Shown here piece by piece: positions 1 to 6,825 of a DNA stretch of 10,224 bases. The stretch spans positions 1 through 10,224 of the forward strand of contig WQYS01000062.1 in NCBI GenBank assembly GCA_009781125.1. The letters run 5' to 3'. The stretch's first letter is position 1. The number at the start of each line of letters is the position of its first letter. The position numbers and the translations under genes are program-made. This DNA is from Acidobacteriaceae bacterium (lineage in GTDB: Bacteria; Acidobacteriota; Terriglobia; Terriglobales; Acidobacteriaceae). A model generated the notes under the pieces. The model made no database searches. It was not told the origin of the DNA and saw only the letters and a program-made list of their open reading frames with translations.

Positions 1-848
1 ACAAAACGAAAGAGCAAAGGATTAGCCTGAGATAGAATCCACGGAGAAAGACGAAGAAGCTGATAGTTACCGGTGAGCGTGCGGACCTTGCGGGAAAATT
101 CTTTTCCTTTCTCTTGGAATAATTGGTCGCGGGCGATGGCCGCCGACTGAAAGATGACTCGTTTTCCTGCGCGAGCTACGTTCATGGGCACATATACATC
201 GTCAAGAATGGTCCCTCGTGGAATCTCCTGGTAGAGACTGCGGCGAATCGCATAGATGGCTCCCGTGACTCCGACGACAGAGCCGGTGGCGGATTCGAGC
301 TTGCGGATAACCTTCTCAATCTTCCAGTAAATGCCGAGGGCGTCTTCCGAGGGCGCACCATCGGCGGCGCTGAGCAGAAGCTCTCCGCTTACGGCTCCAA
401 TCTGCGGATCGGCGAAGCACGAGACTAATTCTGCAATGGCGTTCCGCTCCACACTTTGCCGCGCATCCAGAAAGACGAGAATCTCTCCTGTGGTCTGCGT
501 GACTGCTGCGTTGAGCGCAGTGGCTTTGCCGCTGGGCGTATCGAGAATGACGGGAACAATTTCATCGCGATGCTCGAGCAGAATCTCCGCCGTCCGGTCG
601 GTCGATCCGTCTGAGGCGATGATGATCTGCAAAAAAATCTTCGGATAGTCGAGACAGAGCAGATTCTGTATCTTCCTCGGCAGATTGTCCTCTTCATTGC
701 GCGCGGCGATGATGATGGAGACCGGAAGATAGATAGACTGGCTGCGAACAGGCCGCTGCTTCAGGCAGACGTAGAGCCGAAGCCAGAGAACATATCCGAA
801 GTAGGCATAAGCGGCCAGAAAAAGTGATAGCCAGAAAAGAAATGTCAT
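1..848 (-). CDS. Family 2 glycosyltransferase, membrane-anchored, partial (3' end beyond left edge)
   Basis: Reading leftward from the ATG at 846-848, the frame stays open for 282 codons to the window edge, so the C-terminus is missing. Residues 3-29 form a hydrophobic N-terminal anchor (MTFLFWLSLFLAAYAYFGYV). A GT-A fold follows: VSIIIAARNEE (43-53), ASDGSTD (78-84) for nucleotide-sugar binding, GKATALNAA (107-115), FLDARQ (126-131) at the metal-binding position, a TGAIYAIRR stretch (195-203), LDD (215-217) as likely catalytic acidic site, and RKVRTLTGNYQ (253-263) in place of the QxxRW-type acceptor motif. An in-frame TGA lies 15 nt upstream of the ATG, so this is the first possible start; the ribosome site is weak. 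Family knowledge: such enzymes transfer sugars at the inner membrane for exopolysaccharide or lipid-linked glycans. The divergent flippase supports a surface-polysaccharide role, but donor and acceptor cannot be told. Confidence 0.88.
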   Translation of the reverse strand, partial: MTFLFWLSLFLAAYAYFGYVLWLRLYVCLKQRPVRSQSIYLPVSIIIAARNEEDNLPRKIQNLLCLDYPKIFLQIIIASDGSTDRTAEILLEHRDEIVPVILDTPSGKATALNAAVTQTTGEILVFLDARQSVERNAIAELVSCFADPQIGAVSGELLLSAADGAPSEDALGIYWKIEKVIRKLESATGSVVGVTGAIYAIRRSLYQEIPRGTILDDVYVPMNVARAGKRVIFQSAAIARDQLFQEKGKEFSRKVRTLTGNYQLLRLSPWILSQANPLLFRF

Positions 849-997
849 ATTTCTAAAGTTTCACTAAAATCTAAGAAGCTAGTAGGTCTGTTGCACAGTT
901 TTAAATACAGTAGATAACAGGTTATGGAAACGCAGATTCCGGAGAAGATGCTCCCGCCTGCGCACTAAGCTAAGAATATATTATCTGGAGCTATCCT
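849..997. promoter_or_regulatory. Divergent intergenic region between glycosyltransferase and flippase
   Basis: This 149-bp AT-rich gap must hold promoters for both divergent genes. On the plus strand TTGCAC (891-896) is followed after 17 nt by ATAACA (914-919), a weak sigma70-like pair. The leader would be roughly 70 nt. I see no strong operator; a short CTGT-TGC-ACAG inverted repeat overlaps the proposed -35. No convincing promoter could be chosen for the minus strand. Confidence 0.25.
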
Positions 998-1000
998 TTG
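985..1000 (+). promoter_or_regulatory. Ribosome binding site deciding a TTG start for the flippase
   Basis: CTGGAG (985-990) sits 7 nt before the TTG at 998-1000, with an in-frame TAA at 971-973. The next in-frame ATG (1034) has only a poor GCGGAAC stretch before it, so TTG is the better start although it is a rare initiation codon. Confidence 0.55.
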
Positions 1001-2527
1001 CAGCTTCGCATAAGACATATAGCGCGGAACGTAATGTCGAACTGGCTTGCGACCGCCGCTAACATGGCAGTCGGCTTCTTTCTGGCTCCGTTCATCGTAC
1101 ATCGTTTAGGAAACATCGCTTACGGTGTATGGATTCTGGCCATGTCCTCGGTCGGCTATCTTGGCCTGCTCGACCTGGGGATGCGCAGCTCTGTGCTCCG
1201 GTTCGTTTCCAAAGGCAGGACGCAAAACGATCATGGCGCCGCCTCGGACGCCGTTTCGGCTGCCTTATGGCTGCGCGGACAGATCGGCGTGGCCGTTCTG
1301 CTAATTAGCGCCGGACTGGCAGCGGTCTTTCCGTACGTGTTTCATATCCCACCAGAGCTTGCCCGCGACGCCCGCATCGCCGTGATGCTGATTGGCTTCA
1401 AGATGTCGCTGTATATGACCGTCGGCGTCTTTGGCGGCGTGCTCTCGGGGCTGAACCGCTACGACCTGCTGACGGCACAGACACTGACGGAGCTGGCGAT
1501 TCGCGCGACCGGCGTGGTCGTGGTGCTGCGCAGCGGACACGGAATCATCGCCATAGCGATCTGCGAGTGCGCGGCATCGATCGCCGGTAATCTGCTGCTG
1601 CTCGCGATGACGCGGCGCGTGTATCCCGAGCTGCGCGTCCGCTTGCTGGCAAAGCCGGATATGCAGGTTCTGCGGCAGCTCTGGTCTTACAGCGTCTATG
1701 CCTTTCTGGTTTCGGTGGCGGTGCAACTGGTCTACCAGACGGATAACCTTGTCGTCGGCGCGTTCGTTTCGACGGCAGCCGTGACCTTCTACTCGATAGG
1801 CAACTCGCTTTGCCGCTACACCGATCAGGTTGTCGGCGCCATGACCCTGACGTTCGTTCCTGCTGCGAGCACGTTTGAAGCCTCCGGCGACACCGCGAAG
1901 CTGCTGGGGCTATACCGCCACGGCACGCGCGCGATGATGGCCGTCTCGCTGCCGATTCTGGTCACGCTGATGACGCGCGGCAGAACCTTCATCGGCCTTT
2001 GGATGGGGCCGCAATTCATGCATGTCTCGGGCACCGTGCTGATGATTCTGGCAGCGGCTCAGTTCTTCTCGCTGACCAACCTTACGGGCGGCGCGATCGC
2101 CTTCGGAGTCGAGAAACACAGGATGCTGGCGCAGTGGTCCATCGTCGAGGGAGTCACCAATCTCACGCTGAGCATCCTTCTGGCGATGCGCTTCGGGATC
2201 TTCGGCGTGGCCATCGGAACCATGATTCCGAGCCTGTTTATCCACCTGTACGTGTGGCCGTTCGTATTTACGAAGCGCCTCAATCTGGGCGGGCCACGGG
2301 CAGTATGGGCGGTGTGGGGTCCCATGTTTATGGCAGCGATTCCGTTTACCCTGGCGTCGTATGCGGTCAACAGGTTTTATCCGCCGCGGAACCTGCTCGC
2401 GTTTCTGGCGCAGACATTCGCCCTGCTGCCGGTGTTTTTCCTGCCGGTTGCCATCGTCTTCAGAGATTATCTGCAGGAACAGATGATGCCTCATGTACGA
2501 GCGCGATTTCCGGCGTTGATAAAGTGA
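998..2527 (+). CDS. Polysaccharide/oligosaccharide flippase, Wzx (MATE-like, MOP superfamily)
   Basis: A 509-residue, strongly hydrophobic protein with about 12-14 predicted membrane segments from residue 15 to 488, the usual size for Wzx/RfbX-type exporters. Recognisable signatures are GLLDLGMRSSVLRFVSK (56-72), the first-repeat loop motif of the polysaccharide synthesis family, and YQTDNLVVGAFVS (246-258), the equivalent motif opening the second half; NLTGGAIAFGVEKHR (361-375) is also typical. Known role of the family: moving undecaprenyl-linked oligosaccharides from the cytoplasmic to the periplasmic face of the inner membrane for O-antigen, capsule or exopolysaccharide assembly. The gene diverges from the glycosyltransferase and ends 6 bp short of the hemW stop, so it is convergent with hemW. 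Start chosen as TTG because of a good GGAG site; ATG at 1034 (residue 13) is the alternative. Substrate unknown; a teichuronic-acid or lipid-linked glycan transporter is equally possible. Confidence 0.88.
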   Translation: MQLRIRHIARNVMSNWLATAANMAVGFFLAPFIVHRLGNIAYGVWILAMSSVGYLGLLDLGMRSSVLRFVSKGRTQNDHGAASDAVSAALWLRGQIGVAVLLISAGLAAVFPYVFHIPPELARDARIAVMLIGFKMSLYMTVGVFGGVLSGLNRYDLLTAQTLTELAIRATGVVVVLRSGHGIIAIAICECAASIAGNLLLLAMTRRVYPELRVRLLAKPDMQVLRQLWSYSVYAFLVSVAVQLVYQTDNLVVGAFVSTAAVTFYSIGNSLCRYTDQVVGAMTLTFVPAASTFEASGDTAKLLGLYRHGTRAMMAVSLPILVTLMTRGRTFIGLWMGPQFMHVSGTVLMILAAAQFFSLTNLTGGAIAFGVEKHRMLAQWSIVEGVTNLTLSILLAMRFGIFGVAIGTMIPSLFIHLYVWPFVFTKRLNLGGPRAVWAVWGPMFMAAIPFTLASYAVNRFYPPRNLLAFLAQTFALLPVFFLPVAIVFRDYLQEQMMPHVRARFPALIK

Positions 2528-2533
2528 GCAGGA

Positions 2534-3712
2534 TCAGACTGGCGTAGGAATCAGCAGGCGGCTAAAGACCTCGTTCGAGGCCATCCGCCCGCGAGCGGTG
2601 AGCCGTAGAACTTCGTTATGCAGCGCCAACAATCCCGCCTCGCAGGTCTCCAGCGCTGCGGGCAGGATGGCCTCGACTCTGGATACGCCAAACCTCGTCC
2701 GCAGCGTATTCAGCGAGACGCCATCGGTGAGCCGCAGTCCCAGAAAGAGCGACTCCTCAAAGGCCTCGTTCTCACCAAGAACTTCAGGCGCGCGAGCGGG
2801 CTCTGCTGCCAGATAGATGTCCAGTTCGCCGGTATTGGCAAAGCGTACGAATCCGCCTTCGACTGGCAGCATGGAATGCGCATCGAGTCCAAAGCCGAGG
2901 TAGGGTTCCCGATGCCAATACTTCAGATTGTGTCGCGAACGATGCCCTTCTCGCGCGAAGTTCGATATCTCATACTGCTCGATTCCAGCGGCATCGAGCC
3001 TCTCGCAGGCTGACTGATACCACGCGGCCACCGTATCTTCATCGGGAACCTCGGAGGCATGCAAGCCGCCGCCATGCGCGAGCACCTCTCTGCCCAGTCT
3101 GGAGTCCTCGTCCACCTCCAGCGCGTACATGCTCACGTGAGGAGCGCCGCAGCGGGCAGCCTGCTCGACCGATTCGAGCCAGCTCTCTTCTGTCTGGCAG
3201 GGGAGTCCGATAATGAGGTCGATGTTAATCTCACCGATTCCGGCGGCCTCGAAGCGGCGAAGCTCCTGCTCGCAGAGGGCGCGTGTGTGTTTGCGACCTA
3301 CGAGCGCAGCCTCACGATCCACAAACGACTGCACGCCCAGGCTGATGCGATTGACTCCCTGCCGTAGCATCTCCTCGAATGTCTCGTCGGCAAGCTGGCC
3401 GGGAGCGCATTCAATGGTAATCTCGGCGCCGCCGGCGATGTCGAACTCGTCGCGCAGAGCGCGGAAGATTTGCGCGATCTGCGCTGGTGGGAGCAGGCTG
3501 GGAGTACCGCCGCCGAAGTAAACCGAATCCACAGCGCACGCGAGCGTCGCTCCCCACGGTTCGACTCTGCTTCTTACACTGCGCATCTCGGCGTCGAGGC
3601 GATCAACGTATCCGGGAAGCCGTCCGGAGCCGAACGCTCCCGAGGCAAAGTTGCAGTAGGCGCACTTGGCCCGGCAGAACGGAATCGAAAGGTAGACCCC
3701 CAGAGGGCGCAT
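2534..3712 (-). CDS. hemW: HemW, radical SAM heme chaperone (formerly coproporphyrinogen-III-oxidase-like)
   Basis: The 392-residue product starts MRPLGVYLSIPFC and carries the radical-SAM cluster motif C13-x3-C17-x2-C20 followed by NF. HemN has a fourth cysteine two residues after the third; here it is Phe22, which argues for HemW rather than oxygen-independent coproporphyrinogen oxidase. Further family blocks: YFGGGTPSLL (65-74), the SAM-binding GGG region; ECAPGQL (101-107), where many relatives have an Asn-Pro in this strand; NRISLGVQSF (121-130); INIDLIIGLP (162-171); YEISNFA and, near the C-terminus, TARGRMASNEVF. Length is normal and complete. HemW binds heme and a 4Fe-4S cluster and delivers heme to respiratory enzymes. 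An in-frame TAG lies 15 nt before the ATG; a GAGG 10 nt upstream is a plausible ribosome site. It is 135 bp downstream of the antiporter on the same strand and could be partly read through from it. Confidence 0.94.
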   Translation of the reverse strand: MRPLGVYLSIPFCRAKCAYCNFASGAFGSGRLPGYVDRLDAEMRSVRSRVEPWGATLACAVDSVYFGGGTPSLLPPAQIAQIFRALRDEFDIAGGAEITIECAPGQLADETFEEMLRQGVNRISLGVQSFVDREAALVGRKHTRALCEQELRRFEAAGIGEINIDLIIGLPCQTEESWLESVEQAARCGAPHVSMYALEVDEDSRLGREVLAHGGGLHASEVPDEDTVAAWYQSACERLDAAGIEQYEISNFAREGHRSRHNLKYWHREPYLGFGLDAHSMLPVEGGFVRFANTGELDIYLAAEPARAPEVLGENEAFEESLFLGLRLTDGVSLNTLRTRFGVSRVEAILPAALETCEAGLLALHNEVLRLTARGRMASNEVFSRLLIPTPV

Positions 3713-3760
3713 CGCGGAACTGCCTCGCTACTATTCTTCCACCTGTTGCTACTTCTCCTT

Positions 3761-3789
3761 GTCATTCCGCAGCGAAGCGGAGGAATGAC
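3761..3789. repeat. Palindromic intergenic repeat (REP-like hairpin)
   Basis: Between the antiporter stop and hemW, GTCATTCC (3761-3768) is perfectly complementary to GGAATGAC (3782-3789); inside, CCGC (3767-3770) can pair with GCGG (3777-3780) around an AGCGAA loop. I recall similar GTCATTCCG-AGCGAAGCG-type palindromes scattered between genes in many bacterial genomes, so a dispersed repeat is the best reading. Only one copy is visible here. No T-run follows on either strand, so it is not a canonical intrinsic terminator, though it may stabilise or attenuate the antiporter-hemW transcript. Confidence 0.6.
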
Positions 3790-3847
3790 ACGGGAAAAAG
3801 AGGAAGGCCAAGGGAGTTGCAACTGGTCACGACCTCGGCATTCAGGT

Positions 3848-5113
3848 TCACTTTGTTGCCCGGCTTAGCACAGCGCCACGGCCTGGACGGGCTATGCCGC
3901 TCTTCTTCAGGAGCAGATTCAGCGTTCCGCCCTGAACGAGGATCGAGAAGACGACAACCGTATAAGTTGCTGCGACCATCCAGTCGCGGCCCAGGTTTAC
4001 CGGCACGCTGAGCGCCAGAGCAATGGCAAGACCTCCGCGCAGGCCTCCCCAGGAGAGCACGAACCACGAGCTGCGGTGATGCGGCTGCACCAGCCGGATG
4101 ATCCTGAGCGTGGCCACCGTAGCTATAAACCGCGAGGCGTTCACCAGAACGACCGCCATTCCTCCCACGGCGAATGCGGTCCTGCTGAAGCTCACGATCA
4201 GGACTTCGAATCCCATCAGCACGAAGAGCACCGAGTTCTGAATTTTGTCGATGGCCGCCCAGAAGCGCCGTATCTCCACGTGTGAGATATCTTCGCTATG
4301 ACGGTTGTTCAGCCAGCGCAGAGTCAGTCCCGCGGCCACTGCTTCAAGCGGCGCGGAGAGATGCAGCGCATCGGCAACCGCATATCCGCCAAGCGCCAGC
4401 GACAACGTGAGCAGAATCTCGATGTTGTAGGCGTTGACCATGCGCATCATGCGCGAGACCGGAATGGCAAACACGACGCCGAGCAGCAAGGCGCCTCCGC
4501 AGTCGAGCACGAACCTCCAGCCGACATGCACCAGCGACGGCAGGCGTCCGCTCTCGGCGACACCGAGGATGGTCAGAAACAGCACGGCTCCGATGCCGTC
4601 GTTGAAGAGACTCTCGCCGGCAAGCTGCGCCTGCAGGTAGCGCGGAGCGGCTGCGCGGCGCAGCATTCCCAGCACGGCGATGGGGTCGGTGGGCGAGATC
4701 AGCGCTCCAAACAGCGCAGCCTCCAGCACCGGCGGGTGGAACCCGACCAGCGGAGCGGCAAAGTAGATGGCCGCGCTGGTGATGGCCGCCGACAGGGCCG
4801 TGCCCAATCCGGCCAGCATGGTGATGGCGAACTTCTCGCCGGCAAGCTGCTCCAGGTCGAGCAGGAAGGCTCCGGCGAAGAGCAGCAGCGAGAGCATTCC
4901 GTGCAGGATGAAGTTTTCGTAATTAATGCTGAGAACGGAGTGAATGGCCCATGCATGGATTCCAGGCATGACATGGCTTGCAATGGCCAGCACTGCCGAG
5001 AGCAGCAGCGCCAGCAGCATCGTGCCCATAGTTGACGGAATCTTCAGCCAGCGCGAACTGATCAGTCCGAAGACCGCCGCCAGGCTCACCACGATAGCGA
5101 TCAGGGGAAGCAT
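3848..5113 (-). CDS. CPA1-family Na+/H+ (cation:proton) antiporter, NhaP-like
   Basis: A 421-residue inner-membrane protein of about 12 hydrophobic segments, starting directly with a membrane helix (MLPLIAIVVSLAAVFGLI). Family hallmarks: ALISPTDPIAVLGML (137-151) containing the conserved PTDP, AGESLFNDGIGAVLF (165-179) with the Asn171-Asp172 pair that in CPA1 exchangers forms the ion-binding site, and SWGGLRGGLAIALALSVP (354-371) in the late helix. Known role: exchange of cytoplasmic Na+, K+ or Li+ for external protons, for pH and salt homeostasis. No C-terminal TrkA or cyclic-nucleotide domain is present; the tail is a short basic stretch after residue 402. The ATG lies only 14 nt after the CCA end of the upstream tRNA-Gln, and this leader has no Shine-Dalgarno-like sequence. 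A downstream start would remove the first helix, so I keep this one. Ion specificity cannot be read from the sequence. Confidence 0.92.
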   Translation of the reverse strand: MLPLIAIVVSLAAVFGLISSRWLKIPSTMGTMLLALLLSAVLAIASHVMPGIHAWAIHSVLSINYENFILHGMLSLLLFAGAFLLDLEQLAGEKFAITMLAGLGTALSAAITSAAIYFAAPLVGFHPPVLEAALFGALISPTDPIAVLGMLRRAAAPRYLQAQLAGESLFNDGIGAVLFLTILGVAESGRLPSLVHVGWRFVLDCGGALLLGVVFAIPVSRMMRMVNAYNIEILLTLSLALGGYAVADALHLSAPLEAVAAGLTLRWLNNRHSEDISHVEIRRFWAAIDKIQNSVLFVLMGFEVLIVSFSRTAFAVGGMAVVLVNASRFIATVATLRIIRLVQPHHRSSWFVLSWGGLRGGLAIALALSVPVNLGRDWMVAATYTVVVFSILVQGGTLNLLLKKSGIARPGRGAVLSRATK

Positions 5114-5127
5114 AAATTGATTCTATT

Positions 5128-5201
5128 TGGTTGCCCCCCAGGGATTCGAACCCCGATTGATCGGTTCAGAGCCGACTGTCCTACCATTGAACGAGGGGGC
5201 A
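5128..5201 (-). tRNA. tRNA-Gln, anticodon CUG
   Basis: Folded by hand on the minus strand: acceptor TGCCCCC (5195-5201) with GGGGGCA (5132-5138), discriminator A at 5131, and an encoded CCA (5128-5130). D-arm GTTC/GGAC closes the loop AATGGTA; anticodon stem GTCGG/CCGAT holds the 7-nt loop CTCTGAA with anticodon CTG at 5167-5169, reading CAG (Gln). The T-arm is CGGGG/CCCTG with loop TTCGAAT. The weak U1-A72 pair agrees with glutaminyl-tRNA identity. All stems close with at most G-U wobbles. It lies between anmK and the antiporter, same strand as both. Confidence 0.95.
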
Positions 5202-5240
5202 ACAATCTTGATTGTGCGGGGAGAAAGATCACCCGCAAGC
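5202..5240 (-). promoter_or_regulatory. Possible promoter of tRNA-Gln
   Basis: On the minus strand TTGCGG (5233-5238) is separated by 17 nt from ACAATC (5210-5215), about 8 nt before the tRNA 5' end. The -10 half also forms an ACAATC/GATTGT inverted repeat (5202-5215). Spacing is right, but both hexamers match the sigma70 consensus only loosely. Confidence 0.3.
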
Positions 5241-5266
5241 TAACTCAGTGTACGGATTGACGCGGC

Positions 5267-6454
5267 TCAGGTCAAACCCCGAGTCAGCTTTCCCACCACC
5301 ACAGCTCGCTTTGCACCCGTTGCGCTGGGGATGTTGCCAGCGCGTCCGTGCCATGTCAGCCACGCGAGAAGTGCAAAGGCAACGGCCTCTTTGGCCTCGG
5401 CGGGAAGGCCGAACTCCTCCATCAACTTCACCTTCGCGCCCAGCGGCTCCAGACCTTCACGCAGCATTCGCATCAGTGTGGAGTTCTTCGCTCCGCCCCC
5501 GGCGACTATATAGTCCGTCGGGACTCCCCGCTTCAGCCGCTTCACTGCAAACCTGCTGTATGCCTCCACAATCGACCGCGCTGTCAGAGCCGTCGCCGTG
5601 GCGATGACATCAGCATCCCCCGCTTTCGCCTTGCGGCACTGCGCAAGGAAGCGCGTTGTGAACCGCTCGCCAAACTCCTCGCGCCCGCAGCTCTTCGGCG
5701 GAGCGGTGGCAAAGTACGGCTCGCGCAGAATTCTTTCTACGACAGCATCAAGTACATGGCCTCGGCGAGCTACAGCTCCGTCACGATCGTAACTGCGTCC
5801 AAACAGATGCATCATGCACACATCGATCACCATGTTCGCCGGGCCGGTATCGAAGGCGATGACTGAATCCTCGGAAGCTCCGGCAGCGAGCACGGTCAGG
5901 TTCCCGATGCCACCAAGGTTCTGCAGCACTCGATTCACCTTCGCCGAACGGAACATTACAAAATCCAGCATCGGCACCAGCGGCGCGCCTTCACCGCCTG
6001 CGGCCATGTCCGCCGGACGGAAGTCGCTCACTACCGGCGCGCGCAACCGCTCGGCGATCACGCTGGCCTCGCCGATCTGCCAGGTACAGCACACGTCCGC
6101 GCCCAGGTACCGCGAAGCCGCCGCCTGGTGATAGATCGTCTGCCCGTGGCATCCAATCAAATCAACCTTCGCGCCGAACTGCTTTACTGTAGCTTCCACC
6201 GCATCGGCGTAGACCTCGCCCAGCCGCCAGTTGAGCCGGGATAAATCCGCGACAGACATCGCCTTCGCATCCATCGCGTCCAGCACGGCCTTGCGCAGCG
6301 CCTTCGGGTAGGGGAATCCCGCGTGTCCGATCAGCTTCACGCGCAGGGAACCATTGGAACCGTCCCGCGACGCGATGATGCGGCAGAGCGCTACGTCCAC
6401 GCCATCCGCCGAGGTACCGCTCATCACTCCGGCCACGAGTACAGTTTTACTCAT
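5267..6454 (-). CDS. anmK: Anhydro-N-acetylmuramic acid kinase
   Basis: The 395-residue product fits AnmK over its whole length. Visible blocks: AGVMSGTSADGVDVAL (8-23), the signature N-terminal phosphate-binding loop; GCHGQTIYH (101-109); SDFRPADMAAGGEGAPLVP (143-161); NLGGIGNLTVL (179-189); FDTGPANMVID (201-211), the active-site strand with the acidic residues expected of this ASKHA-fold kinase; an AGGGAKN block in the second half; and GNIPSATGAKRAVVVGKL at the end. The reaction is ATP-dependent cleavage and phosphorylation of 1,6-anhydro-MurNAc to MurNAc-6-phosphate in cytoplasmic peptidoglycan recycling. No other recycling gene (murQ, nagZ, ampG) is in view. The ATG at 6452-6454 gives the expected N-terminus; no strong ribosome site precedes it. 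It diverges from the beta-barrel gene and is followed 65 bp later by tRNA-Gln. Confidence 0.95.
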   Translation of the reverse strand: MSKTVLVAGVMSGTSADGVDVALCRIIASRDGSNGSLRVKLIGHAGFPYPKALRKAVLDAMDAKAMSVADLSRLNWRLGEVYADAVEATVKQFGAKVDLIGCHGQTIYHQAAASRYLGADVCCTWQIGEASVIAERLRAPVVSDFRPADMAAGGEGAPLVPMLDFVMFRSAKVNRVLQNLGGIGNLTVLAAGASEDSVIAFDTGPANMVIDVCMMHLFGRSYDRDGAVARRGHVLDAVVERILREPYFATAPPKSCGREEFGERFTTRFLAQCRKAKAGDADVIATATALTARSIVEAYSRFAVKRLKRGVPTDYIVAGGGAKNSTLMRMLREGLEPLGAKVKLMEEFGLPAEAKEAVAFALLAWLTWHGRAGNIPSATGAKRAVVVGKLTRGLT

Positions 6455-6717
6455 GGAAGCATTCTAAGGACTATTGCAGGAGGAAACGAAATCGCTTCAG
6501 TTCCTACTTGACACTGAAACAGCAGGGAGTGAGGATAAAATTAGGTTTTCAAGTCAGGCTTTTAGGCGGCTCTCGCCGCATTCAGGCCTCCGGTCATGCC
6601 ATTCGCAGTGGTCACGACCGGAGTGGGGTGGGGGCGTAGATCTATTACGACCCCCGCCTTGCTTCCCATTCTACGCGCCCAACCTTGCCTGAAAGGGCTT
6701 CAGTATCCATTCAATCC
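6455..6717. other. Divergent intergenic region rich in hairpins
   Basis: No convincing protein gene lies here. Several inverted repeats follow one another: GCGGC/GCCGC (6566-6570, 6575-6579, loop TCTC); CTCCGGTC/GACCGGAG (6588-6595, 6616-6623), enclosing a smaller CCA/TGG hairpin; and GGGGGCGTA (6630-6638) with TACG-A-CCCCC (6646-6655), a 9-bp stem with one bulged A and the loop GATCTAT. The block is bordered by TCAGGC (6554-6559) and GCCTGA (6687-6692), complementary to each other. It may be a palindromic repeat element or a structured 5' leader of the beta-barrel gene. Promoters for anmK and the barrel gene must also lie here, but none stands out. Confidence 0.5.
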
Positions 6718-6825
6718 ATGAGCATGAGCCTTGCACTGGCTCTTTTGACTGCCGCTGTGTGTATGCCAGTCTTTGCGCTCAGGACCAGAACGGAAGCTGA
6801 ACACAAAAGGAGAAGATTTACATGA
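6718..6825 (+). CDS. Possible 35-residue signal-peptide-like mini-ORF overlapping the barrel gene start
   Basis: An ATG at 6718 opens a 35-codon frame: MSMSLALALLTAAVCMPVFA followed by a charged tail of about 15 residues, LRTRTEAEHKRRRFT. The first 20 residues look like a secretion signal ending in an AxA-like VFA. Its TGA (6823-6825) overlaps the ATG of the beta-barrel gene in an ATGA arrangement, and the barrel gene's ribosome site lies inside its 3' end, the usual geometry of translational coupling. Against it: no good ribosome site precedes 6718, and a +1 shift near 6777 would read AQDQNGS then stop, resembling the mature start of an exported protein. It may therefore be a decayed signal-peptide remnant rather than a functional leader peptide. 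Confidence 0.3.
   Translation: MSMSLALALLTAAVCMPVFALRTRTEAEHKRRRFT

Noticed and set aside
425..697. 90-codon minus-strand open frame
   Set aside because: It overlaps the glycosyltransferase in another frame, and only the longer frame has clear GT2 motifs.
1910..2494. 194-codon minus-strand open frame inside the flippase
   Set aside because: Low-complexity His/Arg/Gln-rich translation typical of an antisense shadow of a GC-rich membrane-protein gene.
4298..5035. 245-codon plus-strand open frame opposite the antiporter
   Set aside because: Gln/Arg/His-rich antisense shadow; the opposite strand has unmistakable CPA1 motifs.
6508..6541. TTGACA with downstream GATAAA/TAAAAT as a promoter for the barrel gene
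   Set aside because: The -35 is perfect, but the spacers are about 20 and 22 nt, too long for a standard sigma70 promoter, and nothing suitable lies at 17 nt.
6474..6692. 72-codon plus-strand open frame upstream of the barrel gene
   Set aside because: It starts at a TTG without a ribosome site and its sequence is dictated by the hairpins it crosses; no protein-like pattern.
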